Position numbers and translations under genes: made by a program. Shown in pieces: positions 49,640 to 61,139 of a stretch of DNA of 64,000 nt. The notes below the pieces were generated by a model. The model was not told the origin of the DNA and made no database searches. It saw only the letters and a program-made list of their open reading frames with translations. Source of the stretch: Diadema setosum (lineage: Eukaryota > Echinodermata > Echinoidea > Diadematoida > Diadematidae); assembly GCA_033980235.1 (NCBI GenBank), contig CM067079.1:28699147-28763146 (forward strand), written 5' to 3'. The stretch's first letter is position 1. Every line of letters begins with the position of its first letter.

Positions 49640-49845
49640 GGGTGCACGTAACGAGACCAACAACCACGAGCTATACAACCCACGAGTCCTGCAGCACACA
49701 GTCCGACACATTAAGCCCCGTGTCGTATGACTATCTGTCGAACTCGTGGGCTGTTTTACCTAGTGTCGAACTTATGGGCTTTATTTGCGTAGTGTCGAAT
49801 TCACGGGCTGTATGACTCGTGGGTGTCGGTCTCGTTGGACGACCA
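49640..49845. mobile_element. Foldback element F2, copy 2
   Basis: Same word composition as the 45.7-kb copy: ACGAGACCAACAACCACGAG and CCCACGAGTCCTGCAGC on the left; CGAACTCGTGGGCTG, GTGTCGAACTTATGGGC and GGGCTGTATGACTCGTGGG then GTCGGTCTCGT on the right. Boundaries are approximate; no target duplication is visible. Confidence 0.75.
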
Positions 49846-50058
49846 TAGAAATATTACTTCTTTTTTAAATAGTGACGAATCCCTTGGCAGTATCAACAGT
49901 TGCAGATAACTTGTTGCCACATACATCACACATGTTTTCGAATGCAAGTATAGTGTCTGAATAATTGCAATCAAAATATAATATTTTTCGTTGTAAAGAT
50001 ATGAGATTGGATTTTCATGGACAAGGGAAACTGAATTTGAGCGTGTGCGTCCCCTACC

Positions 50059-50059
<1 letters not shown>

Positions 50060-50127
<68 letters not shown>
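50060..50127. repeat. (TA)n microsatellite
   Basis: Perfect TA dinucleotide run. Confidence 0.95.
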
Positions 50128-50129
<2 letters not shown>

Positions 50130-50847
50130 GAAATGTACGTGTGCGCACTGTTTTTGTTGCTGTTGTTTTTCTTTTATAAAAGAAGAAGAGAGTGAAATAT
50201 ACAAGCGGCGCTCTATGGAGCATGAATGAGCGGCAATATCGGTTTCCATGACAACAAATTACCTCGTACGAGACCAGGCATCAAAAATAGATAGGCATCT
50301 TTTATTCAATGTGCTGCAAATGTTCGTTACGGTCACTGGAATGAAATATAGATTAACGTGCTCTAGAAATAACGCGTACAAATATTCCACCTAAAGGGAG
50401 ACTGTAACCAATCATTGTCCAACTTAACTGCAGTGATCAGACCCAAAATCTAAAAGTAAGTTTTCATTACAATGAGACGAAAAAAAAAAAGGAATTCATG
50501 CTGAGAAGAAGATCAAAATTTTTAAAGAAGGGCTTGAAATAATCGTAACAATAAAAAGATTCCGTTATAAGCCAAAACACAGAGACATGTTTAACTCGGA
50601 TGCATAAATATAGATAATAAAAAGAGACCTTACTCGATTTCCAGTCATAAACTTATCAAGTTCATGGTTTCTAACTCTAATTGTTCGAGAAGTATTAATG
50701 ACCATGGGAACTGTTTCAACATTGCAACTGAAGTGTATTTTTAGTATCTCTATACTTTTCATGCAATTTGAGCCCAGCTCGGATCTTAAAGTGAAAATCC
50801 CCCCATGTGCAAGTTACTTTTCATGAATATCGCAGGTATAGTATCAG
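50128..50847. other. Unique sequence, nothing recognised
   Basis: An X-box-like GTTTCCATGACAAC at 50242-50255 departs from consensus in both halves. No gene recognised. Confidence 0.4.
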
Positions 50848-51232
50848 ATTGTCTGTTTGTTGTTTGTTCGTTTGTTTGTCTGTTTGTTTGTTAATTTCTC
50901 ATCTGGGAAGATGGCTGGATAGCCCATACGCTATGCTAGGCCGGTCTTCCATGGGGTCCAGTTGGATGTGAGGCGGGACAACTTCACCAGGTTAAACACC
51001 CTGCTCTTTGCGATGAATGAATGAAAAGGGATCTTTTACCTGCATGAGATGTGACTCTCTCACACACGGGACCTCCATTTTATGTCTTATCCGAGGGAAA
51101 GAGTGTTTTGCCTGTTGCTAGAGGGGACGGTACGATTACACACAACATTGCTCAGTACAGACTCGGGTTCGAACCCGGGTCGCTTGGGTCGGAGGCAGAC
51201 GCGCTACCGACTGAGCCAACTCACCGTCCTAG
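50848..51232 (-). mobile_element. tRNA-derived SINE, family S3, with (ACAA)n tail
   Basis: Read on the minus strand: GAGTTGGCTCAGTCGGTAGC A box, CGGGTTCGAACCCG perfect B-box/T-arm palindrome, a body with CCCTCGGATAAGACATAAAA and GGACCCCATGGAAGACC, and a 3' tail of ACAA/ACAG units (50848-50893). The tRNA-like part is well preserved but the acceptor stem does not pair. Intact A and B boxes make Pol III transcription plausible. Frames at 51051-51393 are by-products. Confidence 0.8.
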
Positions 51233-51398
51233 ATCTATCGAATGGTTGTAGCTTTCTCTTAGTGAAACATAGAAGAGAAGAGTTATACAACTTTACATTT
51301 TCACACTTTTCAGGAAACAGTGGTATCGGTCGTACTACCTATCATACTGTACCAATAACAGTAGAGAGCTCCTATTTGCCTTCGTACAAATGAATAAT

Positions 51399-51590
51399 AC
51401 AGGCAACTCCCGTTGTAACGAAGTCCTCGGGACTGTCTGTTTTTCTTTCGTTATATCGAAATTTCGTTGTGGCCGAACAGTAAAGCATGTAAAGACATAC
51501 AGATAATAATTTTGGGACATGAATTTTTACTTCGTTGTGACTAGAATTATTTTCGTTATAACCGTGTTCGCTTTAAAGGGAATGCACTGT
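51399..51590. mobile_element. Small inverted-repeat element E
   Basis: Ends ACAGGCAACTCCC and GGGAATGCACTGT are inverted matches, flanked by ATAAT at 51394-51398 and 51591-51595. Interior words CGTTGTAACGAAG, TTCGTTATATCGAAATTTCG and ATTTTCGTTATAACCGTGTT give a foldback. A 5-bp duplication, or TA within it, would fit several cut-and-paste groups; I do not assign one. Confidence 0.7.
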
Positions 51591-51595
51591 ATAAT

Positions 51596-51861
51596 GATAA
51601 TAACGATAACTGTATTTCTATAATGCATAATAATCACCACAGATGTAGTCCTTATGCGCTCTGTCAATAGAGATAATGAAAGGAGAGTGAGAAGCGATCA
51701 GATAAGGATCAGGGGAAAATATGCAAATGAATTCAAGTTTGGAAAACATAGTAACAATCAATAATCGAATGCAGGCATTGTGACGTCAGATAATTGGTTT
51801 TCTAAATGAATTCAAGTCATTGTGGCGTAATGCTGTGATAGCATGGGAGTTATGATGTCTG
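51596..51861. other. Unique spacer with CRE
   Basis: AACTGTATTTCTATAATGC and TAGTCCTTATGCGCTCTG resemble a common animal repeat end but too little is present to name it. Confidence 0.3.
51781..51788. promoter_or_regulatory. CRE octamer TGACGTCA
   Basis: Perfect CREB/ATF palindrome; first of three within 2.8 kb. Confidence 0.35.
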
Positions 51862-52055
51862 GTAGATGGGCTGTATTCGAATTAATGATGCGTGTGTAGC
51901 AATCAGGATATCATGGGTTCGAATCCCACCCGAGTATCTACGCCCGTGTTTTTTTTTTTTTTTGTTTTTTTCCAGTCATGGCCATAATTCTCAAACACTG
52001 AACAGTCTGTGTGTATTTTCGTCGATGATACGGAATTTGTCAATCAGTTGCAAAA
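51862..52055 (+). mobile_element. SINE S1
   Basis: The A-box region is worn. The B box ATGGGTTCGAATCCCACCC is intact. A T17-type run interrupted by G follows, then the conserved 3' segment (TCGTCGATGATACGG, ATTTGTCAATCAGTTGC). About 40% of the 100-residue frame here is SINE. Confidence 0.75.
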
Positions 52056-52295
52056 TGGATTGTAGTTTCCGAATTGTCGACAGAAAACATATTTCCATTC
52101 CTTTTCTTTTGTGTGTGCGTGTGTTCTTGTTGCAAAACCAAAAGGAGATCTGCGAGAGAATGATGTGATATCATTTCACGGTATTTGCTAGTAAGGTTAG
52201 TGTTACTATTCTGGTGAGAACATGTGGAAATTCAAAAGTCCAAAACTGTCTTTTCTTCATTATTATCATTACTACTATCACTATTAGGACACGTA

Positions 52296-52347
52296 GTAGA
52301 AGTAGTAGTAGTAGTATAGTAGTAGTAGCAGCAGTAGTAGTAGAAGC

Positions 52348-52393
<46 letters not shown>

Positions 52394-52412
52394 TAGTAGT
52401 AGTAGCAGCAGC

Positions 52413-52455
<43 letters not shown>

Positions 52456-52493
52456 TAGTAGTATAGTAGTAGTAGTAGTAGTATAGTAGTAGT

Positions 52494-52568
<75 letters not shown>

Positions 52569-52690
52569 CCTACCAGTAGTAGAAGTAGTAGTAGACGAAG
52601 TGGTATACCACTAATGCTAGTAGTAGCAATAGAAGTAATAGTAGTAGTCGTAGGAAGAGGAGGAGGAGAAGGAATATAGCAGTATAAGTA
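52296..52690. repeat. (AGT)n/(AGC)n trinucleotide array
   Basis: About 390 bp of AGT units with CAGCAGC blocks (a run at about 52495-52528) and recurrent AGTATAGTAGT junctions, suggesting internal duplication. Confidence 0.95.
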
Positions 52691-52797
52691 GTGGTATCAT
52701 CATTATCCTTATTATCATGAGTGCGTTTACATGTTTTAAGATTTTTTTCTCGTAAATTTATACTTTTGCAAAAATATTTGCAATAAGTGATGTCATA

Positions 52798-52805
52798 TGA
52801 CGTCA
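52798..52805. promoter_or_regulatory. CRE octamer TGACGTCA
   Basis: Perfect palindrome, preceded by a near-copy GTGATGTCAT. Confidence 0.35.
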
Positions 52806-53294
52806 TCCAAAGACAAGTTCTGTCTCTCTCCATTAACACAACGGACAGTAATTGGCACTTTGATTTCCAGCTCCTTGTTCAGCAGACACAACACCACTTT
52901 AAGTTTCGTCAACTGCAGAAAGAAAGAAAACGTTAAGGGTTTGGCATCAGTAACTGAGATTCGAAACGGTGAAAAAAAATGGCCATGATAAATGGACACG
53001 AGTCTTTAGTGGGCTTCCGGAGATGTCAGAATTGATATGCCGAACATGCCGAATGAGTGTATCTATTTCAAATCACCCAGACGACACAATTATTGATACT
53101 GAATAAGAGAGTGAAACTGAAGCACTTTTGTCTTCCTCCCATTAGAGACAAAAACAAAGTCTCATCAAGTCTGCCCAACGTTTTCCCCTCCTCCTTAACT
53201 GCGATCCGCAAGCTTTGCGCTGCTGTGCTGATCCAGCGTCTCGAGACAGGCAGACATGTAGTGAAGTGCTATGACATCAGGCAGAGTCGAGTTT
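52806..53294. other. Unique sequence, nothing recognised
   Basis: TTTAGTGGGCTTCCGG near 53004 echoes a motif in the LINE-like remnant at 20480. Otherwise nothing recognised. Confidence 0.4.
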
Positions 53295-53700
53295 AAAGGG
53301 ATAGTACAGGTTGGGTTGAGATGGGACTAGAGGTTTCCAACGTTTTTCATGATGATTTTTTTTTTTGTTCAGATAATGAGAAACCTCTTATGAAATATGA
53401 AAGCATATAATTCTGCGAGGAATTCAAAGTTATTTGATGAAAATCGGTTTTTGAAATGACTGAGATATTCAAAGCAAGGCAATCCTTATAAACGATGGGA
53501 CCCACTTTTTATTAGGATCGCTTTGTTTTACTATGTTTTTTTCTTGACATCTCAGTCACTGCAAAACCGATTTTCATCAAATAAACTTTGAATTCCTCTT
53601 AGAATTGTATGCCTTTAAAACTTCATGAAGTGGTTTCTAGGTACCTCGCAAAAAGTTAAAAGCTGAATTCTCACCTCAACCAGTACTATATCATCCCTTT
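53295..53700. mobile_element. MITE family A, copy 3 (complete)
   Basis: Left end AAAGGGATAGTACAGGTTGG and right end CCAGTACTATATCATCCCTTT are inverted repeats with TTTAAA at both edges, consistent with TTAA duplication. The whole element is an imperfect palindrome (GATGAAAATCGGTTTTTG versus AAAACCGATTTTCATC; AGCAAGGCAATCCTTA versus TTAGGATCGCTTTG). No coding capacity. About 406 bp. Confidence 0.85.
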
Positions 53701-53904
53701 AAAGTGCATCATCACAGTCATGTACGTGCTTCCCGTTATTCCCCTAACATATGATTCAAATAGCTTGATAGAAGCTTGGCACTTGCTTATTTATTCCACT
53801 TTCAAATGTATCTTTATAATGCAACTTTATATCACATTGTATATCATAATGAATTTGAAAGATTTTTTCTGTGATAGTTGAAATTAATTTCAATTAGAAT
53901 TGAC

Positions 53905-53994
53905 ATATCTATCTATCTATCTATCTATTCATCTATCTACCTATCTATCCATCCATCTATCTATCAATCTGTCTATCTATCTATCTACAATTTG

Positions 53995-54040
<46 letters not shown>

Positions 54041-54064
54041 GTGATATGTATCTCTATCAATCTG

Positions 54065-54096
<32 letters not shown>

Positions 54097-54128
54097 CCTA
54101 TCTATCCATCTATCTATCTATCAATCTG

Positions 54129-54172
<44 letters not shown>

Positions 54173-54294
54173 ATAGCTATGTATCTCTATCTATCTATCA
54201 GTCTATTTATCTATCTATCTATATATCTGTCTATCTGCCATTATCTATTTATCTATTTGTCTGTCTATCTATCTATCCATCTATTTATGTATCC
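53905..54294. repeat. (CTAT)n array
   Basis: CTAT units with CCAT, CAAT and CTGT variants. Two diverged blocks (GTGATATGTATCTCTATC and TAGCTATGTATCTCTATC) sit at a distance that suggests internal duplication. Confidence 0.95.
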
Positions 54295-54517
54295 ATATGT
54301 GTAATATCTGTACATATACAACGCTCGACACTAACATTTTTCTGTTGGTGGCTCAATCTGGCCATCAACGCAAAATCTTTGCCGTGGTCCGGCATCTATT
54401 TCGCTTTGGAATACCTGTAGGTGCCCTGTGTATCAGTTATATTTGCATGTGTGTGTACGTTCTGAAGCAAGAGTGCTCTTCCCTCAATCCATAAATAGGG
54501 GATTCTTACGGATCTGA

Positions 54518-54525
54518 TGACGTCA
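54518..54525. promoter_or_regulatory. CRE octamer TGACGTCA
   Basis: Perfect palindrome, 25 bp upstream of ATATGCGCATGCGCCTGG. Confidence 0.35.
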
Positions 54526-54985
54526 TACTGCTGCATAGCATCTTGAATGGATATGCGCATGCGCCTGGCAGAATGTCTTTTTTTGAGTGTGTGTGTTGCT
54601 GTTGTTGTTTGTTGTTTTTTGGGGTTTTTTTACACGCGCAGCTCTGAATTCGCACACTTAAATGAGAAGAAGAGAGAGATTTGAAAAACAAAAGTCTTTC
54701 ATTTACTACTCCAAATAATATTACGATCCTTTAATACTGAAAAAAAAAATTAGCTAGGATAACTCTGACTTTTTCTCCCAAAGAGGATTTTTGGAATAAA
54801 ATTCAATTATTCAGGAATATAAATTGTGCAATTCAATTTCGTTCCTTTCAGTCAGTATATGAAAAAATTATAATCAAATGATGTACATGAAATCGTAAAA
54901 TGGGCAATTGAAATTGCAAACTTCAAAGCACCGTACAAAACATTACCTTCTTTAAAATGCCGTCCCTAAATGCCCTGCGCAGTGC

Positions 54986-55486
54986 TTAAATTCGGTACTC
55001 GGACAACATTGCGTGAGAGGCGGACAGATCTTTGGCGATAATGGAGGGCAGTGTGCTTCCCTTTAAATATGACGATTGTTTGATGCGATCTTTAATTAAT
55101 AATCCAGTCGAAGAGTTTTCAGCTGTCGCCAATGACTTGTACTTGGTCGAGGAGCGACGGCATGGGTAATGCAGGCAGTCGAAGTGGTTAAAAATCGACC
55201 CGGGCCCTCGGGTGATATTTGCGCGAGAGTGGGCTAAGTCAGCGGTGGTCGCGGACGGGCTTCCGCCAGAGTCTCGGCGTGGCAGGTGGTTTGAGCCCCG
55301 CAATCGGGCAGACACCGAGCCTATCATTTCCGCTCCGCATTTCTGTTTCGCCACTGCACTGTCAAATTTCTTGTCACGCATATCTCTTGCGAAGAAGATG
55401 CGACGACAAAAGGAGCGGAAAGCACCGACCACAATATCCTTACTAATCCTGCAGTCAACACGAGAATGTGAAGGAAGAAACAGCAC
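54986..55486 (-). other. CpG-rich block with a 166-residue open frame, doubtful coding
   Basis: This is the longest non-repetitive open frame in the window and it lies in a CpG-rich block (CGACCCGGGCCCTCGG; GGTCGCGGACGGGCTTCC). No recognisable domain, signal peptide or repeat is seen. A 113-residue frame is open on the other strand, as expected when stop codons are rare in GC-rich DNA. Motifs such as TTTAATTAATAATCC and CAGCTGTC near 55090-55130 would suit a regulatory block. Coding and regulatory readings are both unproven. Confidence 0.2.
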
Positions 55487-55490
55487 TGAG

Positions 55491-55495
<5 letters not shown>

Positions 55496-55531
<36 letters not shown>
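55496..55531. repeat. (GA)n microsatellite
   Basis: Perfect GA dinucleotide run. Confidence 0.95.
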
Positions 55532-55536
<5 letters not shown>

Positions 55537-57957
55537 CAGAAAAAAAAACATGAAAACAAAAACAAAATAAAAGCAGTCAGCAATCTGAACGATATTAGTA
55601 GGTACGCGCGAAGAACAAAGGCGAAATGAACGCGCCCGTGTGTATTGGTGTGCGCGCTGAAACATGAAATGTTATTCGTTCATCAATAAACGGGAGATCG
55701 CTTTCTTGGATTGTTCTTGCTTCATTACCATTTGGCCAGTGACACCCCCTATGAATGTCCGCTCCCTCTGCGCGGTCACTCGTGCGTTCTCAAAAGCACC
55801 CGGATGTAAGAATCTAGCAGTGCCTTGGGATTTTGCTTGGGAACTAAAACCTTAATATATAGGTGGGTTTCACTCGTTGGGGGAGGCGTCTTTATTTGAT
55901 GAGCCACTTTATTAGGGGAACCTACTCAATCTCTGCTAATAGAGCACCGTCAAAAGATGTCAACAATGCATAAAAGATTGCAATCCATCTTTCAGAATTA
56001 CAAAAGAAAGAAAGAAAATATGCTTCATGAAGTCGAATAACGTCTTTACATGAATGGTATTTCTCCCAATTTAGCTAACAGTGCTAAATCGTGCTTGCAT
56101 GATAATGACATTAGAGAAGTGAAATTACCGCTAGACTAACCCTTTAAGGTATGGTGCACCGCATCCTAGCAGGAAGGTTTGGGTACTGGATTGTAAGAAA
56201 ACGAGAAATATTGGTGCTAGAACTCAGTAAGATACACATTGACTTTGACTAAGATACCGAGAGAATTTGGAGCCATTTTACAATTTGAGTCGATTTTCCT
56301 TTATTCAACTTATTTTGTCTTTAACGTCTTGTCTCTATTCCAAATTTCTGCTTGTCAAAATCATCTCTATTGCTAGTCCAGAATAGAGTAAAATGCACCG
56401 GGATAATTTGTATTTCAAACTGGTGACGATTCACAATGCATCTTTTCCTTTTTCATCCAGTCCCATATTTCTGTCTTTGTCACCTCGATACCCTTTTCTT
56501 ACTATTTTAACTTCCATATCATGTCCGTGTCTAATACGGTGAGTAAAGCTTTTAATATTTTGTCTGTCATACATGAGACGAGATATCCAAACTCATGTCC
56601 AGTAAGGGCTTATTTGTATATTCTTGTAATGTATTCTCGCTGTGTTTTCTGTTGTTTTTGACTGTCTTATTCAATCCGTCAGGTTCGGTTGATTTGCTAC
56701 CCTGGATCCATCCCTCGGCCATCGATTGTGTATAGAGGGTTCGTGAAAGTCCAACCGAACTTTGCCCCGGGAAGCTGAAATATTCCACGCGGTATGTGAT
56801 GGGCGATGCGATCTACGGCTGATGTTAAAACACTGCTATACAGCACCGACACCGTGACGCCGCGCGCGTCTCACAGGTGTTCGTTTCCGGTCCGTGGTTG
56901 CCTTGGCAACTTCGTGACCGTTTCAGTAATCATAACACGATGTTGAATTTGTCGAGGATACGATAAGGTCAAATCATTGCAGTCCTGTTAAGTTCGTGGA
57001 TTTTTGTACCTGTCACAGTGTGTCTGTATCATTATGGTTGTCTTGCTTTGAGAATGGGCAAATTGCAGTTCGAACATAAACTATGCCGTTGCTGCTGCGG
57101 CAAGTGTTATTTAGACACATACCAAAATGCATACAATTTTATGGGTGAGTTTCCACCAACTTGTAGAGTCTCTCCATATTAGCTTTACTACCACAAAATA
57201 CCATCTCTGCTCATACACCTTTGCTATAATCACGCTGGAACGCCAAACCTTGTAAACAACCCTGCAGTATTCCAAGGGTTGCAAATGCACATTTTTCGTG
57301 GATCTTTTTTTTTTAACCAATTCCGTAGTAGATGTTTGTATTAATGCAATAAATTTAGGGAAAAGGAGTATTTTCCATGAAACCTACAGTATTAATGACA
57401 ACAACAAAAAAAAAAAAATAGTGCAGTTAATAGGGCATTTCACAGAAATCATGCTTGTTTATACCTCCAACCACTTCTACACAACATCGTATCGAAAATG
57501 TATAATTCATCAAAAGGGAAAGAAAAACTCTTTGTCGAAGGTTGTAATGTCTGGTTCGTAGTTTGCCTTCTTTTATTACTGATTCTCCTTTTCATTATTT
57601 TCCGTTCCATCCCTTTCACTCAATCTCTTGCCCATCTTTGTCCATCCCTCTCTATCCCTCTCTCAGTCTATCGCTGGGTCTCTAAAACACTGGCTTGATA
57701 GATACGATGCCATCATGTTTTATTCAGTAACAAGTTTTTTGTTTTTTTTTTGATCACTGTACAGCCCCTCGTCCCGTGTTTTTTTTTTTTTTTTTTCGAA
57801 GGTCCGGATGAAAATTAGGAAGCGACGTGGTCCCCGAATCTCATGAAAAATTTACGGTAATGGGCGAAGCACATTTTGTTTGCGATGGGGGAGATTTGGA
57901 AAAAAAAAATCAGAAGGAAACAAAAATAAAAGAACGAGGGAACAAGAGGGGAAGGAC

Positions 57958-57960
<3 letters not shown>
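55532..57960. other. Unique sequence, nothing recognised
   Basis: Includes a CpG-richer stretch with an X-box near 56.9 kb. T15-type runs lie near 57780. No gene recognised. Confidence 0.45.
56897..56910. promoter_or_regulatory. RFX X-box motif GTTGCCTTGGCAAC
   Basis: Fully palindromic match to GTNRCC-NN-RGYAAC. The neighbourhood is CpG-rich (GTGACGCCGCGCGCGTCTC near 56853), as at a promoter, but no first exon can be shown. Confidence 0.45.
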
Positions 57961-57963
<3 letters not shown>

Positions 57964-57995
<32 letters not shown>

Positions 57996-58016
57996 AAGAG
58001 AGAGGGGGAGAGAGAG
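57964..58016. repeat. (GA)n microsatellite
   Basis: GA dinucleotide run with minor interruptions. Confidence 0.95.
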
Positions 58017-58094
58017 GGTGGAGAGGAGCCAAAGGAAAAAAATTAACATCCCTACTTCTTTTAATGAAAAAATACCCACATAAGTTGGAAGGAG

Positions 58095-58096
<2 letters not shown>

Positions 58097-58138
<42 letters not shown>
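58097..58138. repeat. (TA)n microsatellite
   Basis: Perfect TA run. Confidence 0.95.
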
Positions 58139-58140
<2 letters not shown>

Positions 58141-58789
58141 GGAAAACGATCGGATTTTGTTTTTCTACGATGGAGGGGTACAAATAGGAATCAGCAATTT
58201 GCATTTGGTCGCCTTGTTTTATTAATAATCTCCAGGGAAAAAAATGGACGCCTGATGTATCCAGTAGCTTACCTTTATTTGCCATGGAAATACATAGAAA
58301 AAAAAAAAAACATATCCTAAACAAATGATATGTTCGAGAAGGGTTGCGCGTACTTCTGCAAAATGGTATAACCAGAAGCAGATAAGGGAGGGGGAAAGGG
58401 AGTGTATGGAGTGGTGGGGAGAATCACCTGGAGGTAAATGAAGTCAACTACAACTCAATAGATTTTCACACACTACATCAGCAAAATACATTACTACTAT
58501 CTATTTACTTTAATAATGCCGGATTCAATACTCTGCTGGCTACGTGAGTGCTTATTATTGCAGCTGGAAGCCAGAATATTGTGTAGTATAGATATTCAGT
58601 GATACTTCTTTCTAGTATATCTGCGTCTATCATGAATCATACCGTGTATTATCCTGCTATAAAACCAATGTTGCTGCTACCACTATCACGAATTATACAA
58701 TACATTAATTAGTGTAATTATATCATACTAAGCTGTTGACAAATATCAACATATCATACTACCATTGGGTCAAACGTCTGAACATAATA

Positions 58790-59095
58790 TCATCAATATC
58801 ATCTTCAAGCTCAATATATAATTATCCTCGCGGTATTATGATCACAATGATGATGATGACACAAATATCGAAATTCATCATTATCATCGTTCTCATTAAC
58901 AAAACAATCATTATCATTACCATAATCATCATCATCATTTTTCATTATCATTATCACTATTGTTATCATTATTATCATCTTATTAAAAATGCTATTGTCA
59001 TTGCCGTCATCGTAATCATTCTCATACACATCGCCATCAACCTCTATAGTCATCATCATTTCTTTGTTGTAGTCGTCATCATATTAATGATTTAT
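58790..59095. repeat. Degenerate (ATC)n/(ATT)n trinucleotide region
   Basis: About 300 bp rich in ATC, ATT and ATG triplets. The 138-residue Ile/His-rich frame is an artefact of it. Confidence 0.8.
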
Positions 59096-59649
59096 CATAA
59101 CGCGCAATTCAATAAGAGCTATTCGTGTTGCATCTTCCGGAACCACCTGTAGACCCAACCATTCCCCCCTGTTCTCCAGTCTCTGCCCCTATCGATGGCC
59201 ATTTTCCCCTACCGAGATCTAAGCATGTTTTATCATCCGTCACTCGTTGTTAGATCACATAGTGGCGAAAAATAACAAGCTAAAACACGAAACAAAACGA
59301 AACAAAATGTAACAGCGGTGTAATAACGTGCGATGGTTTCTTGCCATCCATTTTCGTCTGCGGTTGGTGAGGTGAATTAATTTGCCATCAATCTTCCAAT
59401 GATAATAAATAACAGAATTTGAAATGCGTGTGTCTCTCCCCGCTTATTGCACGGTGGTAGAGCCCTCCGCCGCGTTACCTATCATCAGCCGTACTCTATA
59501 AGCAGGTCGACCACACTCTTACATGGAACACGCCTCGAAAAGACAGAGATCCGCATGGAAGATGAATGAAATAACGGCTATATGATGTACACGTCTCCCT
59601 TACTTCGTCATAAATTCTACATCAACTTTTCGATGCATTGTTCTCTCTG
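59096..59649. other. Unique sequence, possible regulatory content
   Basis: GAGGTGAATTAATTTGCC and CCCTCCGCCGCGTTACC near 59370-59480; no gene recognised. Confidence 0.35.
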
Positions 59650-59673
59650 TGTATGTATGTATGTATGTATGTA

Positions 59674-59727
<54 letters not shown>

Positions 59728-59752
59728 CGTGTGCGTGTGTGTGCGTGTATTT
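59650..59752. repeat. (GTAT)n then (GT)n microsatellite
   Basis: GTAT units followed by a GT run with GC variants. Confidence 0.95.
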
Positions 59753-61139
59753 ATATATGTGGGCTTGTGTCTCCTGTACTCTTTACAGGCCATAAAATTA
59801 TGGGAAATAATGTATGGCGCATTGCTAAAAGGCTAATGCAAAATTGAATTTCAATTAATTTTTTTGCAGATATCCACTTTTCAAGCAAACAACTGAACAT
59901 ATCACTGTGAAATTTGATAATGTATCCCTGCTACACGGAGGACTGACTGAAGCCACTAGATAATTCTGCCGTTACTAAGAGTCGATTTGTTTTAGATAAA
60001 ATTACAACACGTACAAATGTAGAGGGGACTACTTAGAAGCACTGCTTGTTAAATGTAGTCCCCCTACAGAAAACAGACAAAATAATATCAAAGAAAAGGC
60101 GAAGTGTTATAACGAAAACACCATATATATACATTAATTACAAGGGCACGATAAAATGAACCCTGGTATGGGTATACATGTAATGCTACACAGTACAGGT
60201 TTATGAACAAAATGTTTCAGCATGCATTTACCATTAGAATAATGAATGAAACAGAAGATAACCTTCCGAGTATACTTACTGAAAGTACTTCTAGAAAACA
60301 TTGGTTGAAATACACAAACATTTATTTCATTTCATTTCTCATTTCAATTTATTTTCATATTTCTCACATATATCACAATAAAATATATAAATGCGAAAAT
60401 TATGCAGAACATGATTTACAATAGAACTTCACCGGAATGTTCAAAAGTTTGTCTTGGTATAAACACAAGGTCTGTATACATGCGAGTTAAACTAAGTTCA
60501 TAATGCGAAAAATATTATGGGGCCTGTGTAAAAGCCAGTTTGTAGAGCCGCAGGTCCCGTGATTACCATGAAACCAATTACTAGTATTAGTACTTACTTG
60601 CATGCAGACAATTTTGTATCTTATGAATTACACCTGATGTAGCCTGACTTTGTAGTGTTAGGTGTTTCTTTTCGCTGTCACTTTTTTTTTTCTCAACATG
60701 TTCCAAACACACAGAGAAGCATACAAGCGAAATGTCCACGTGTCTTGTTAGTTTGGGCGTGCGAGGGTGAGTACGTCCCTGTGCGTGTGTGTATGTTTGT
60801 AAATGAAGAAGAATGGTGTCTTAAATTGAAACAAAATAAATATGAAAAGGCCTCTTACAAGAAAAACGAACCGTCCTAACAATATTGTGCAATATCATCA
60901 GACAGTCACACCGATCAGGACTAGATGAAAGAACAACATCATGTATTCATTTTTCATTGTCCTGACAACCCGACTTCACAACACGATAAAATGTAGCCGT
61001 ATAGTTGGCTACGGAGGAAAAAAAAATCCATAATAAAATATGATGATTTCAGACTGGGGACGTGATTACTCTTTCTGGATCAGATAAAGAGAAGAAAGAG
61101 AAACAAATGAAGAGCAACACGAAACCTTTTTTTCCATTG
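59753..61139. other. Unique AT-rich sequence, nothing recognised
   Basis: Small frames (60203-60424, 60655-60879) have no domain. Confidence 0.45.

Noticed and set aside
50242..50255. GTTTCCATGACAAC as an RFX X-box
   Set aside because: It mismatches the consensus in both half sites.
51148..51232. Functional tRNA gene on the minus strand
   Set aside because: A and B boxes are good, but the acceptor stem does not pair and the sequence continues into a SINE body with an ACAA tail.
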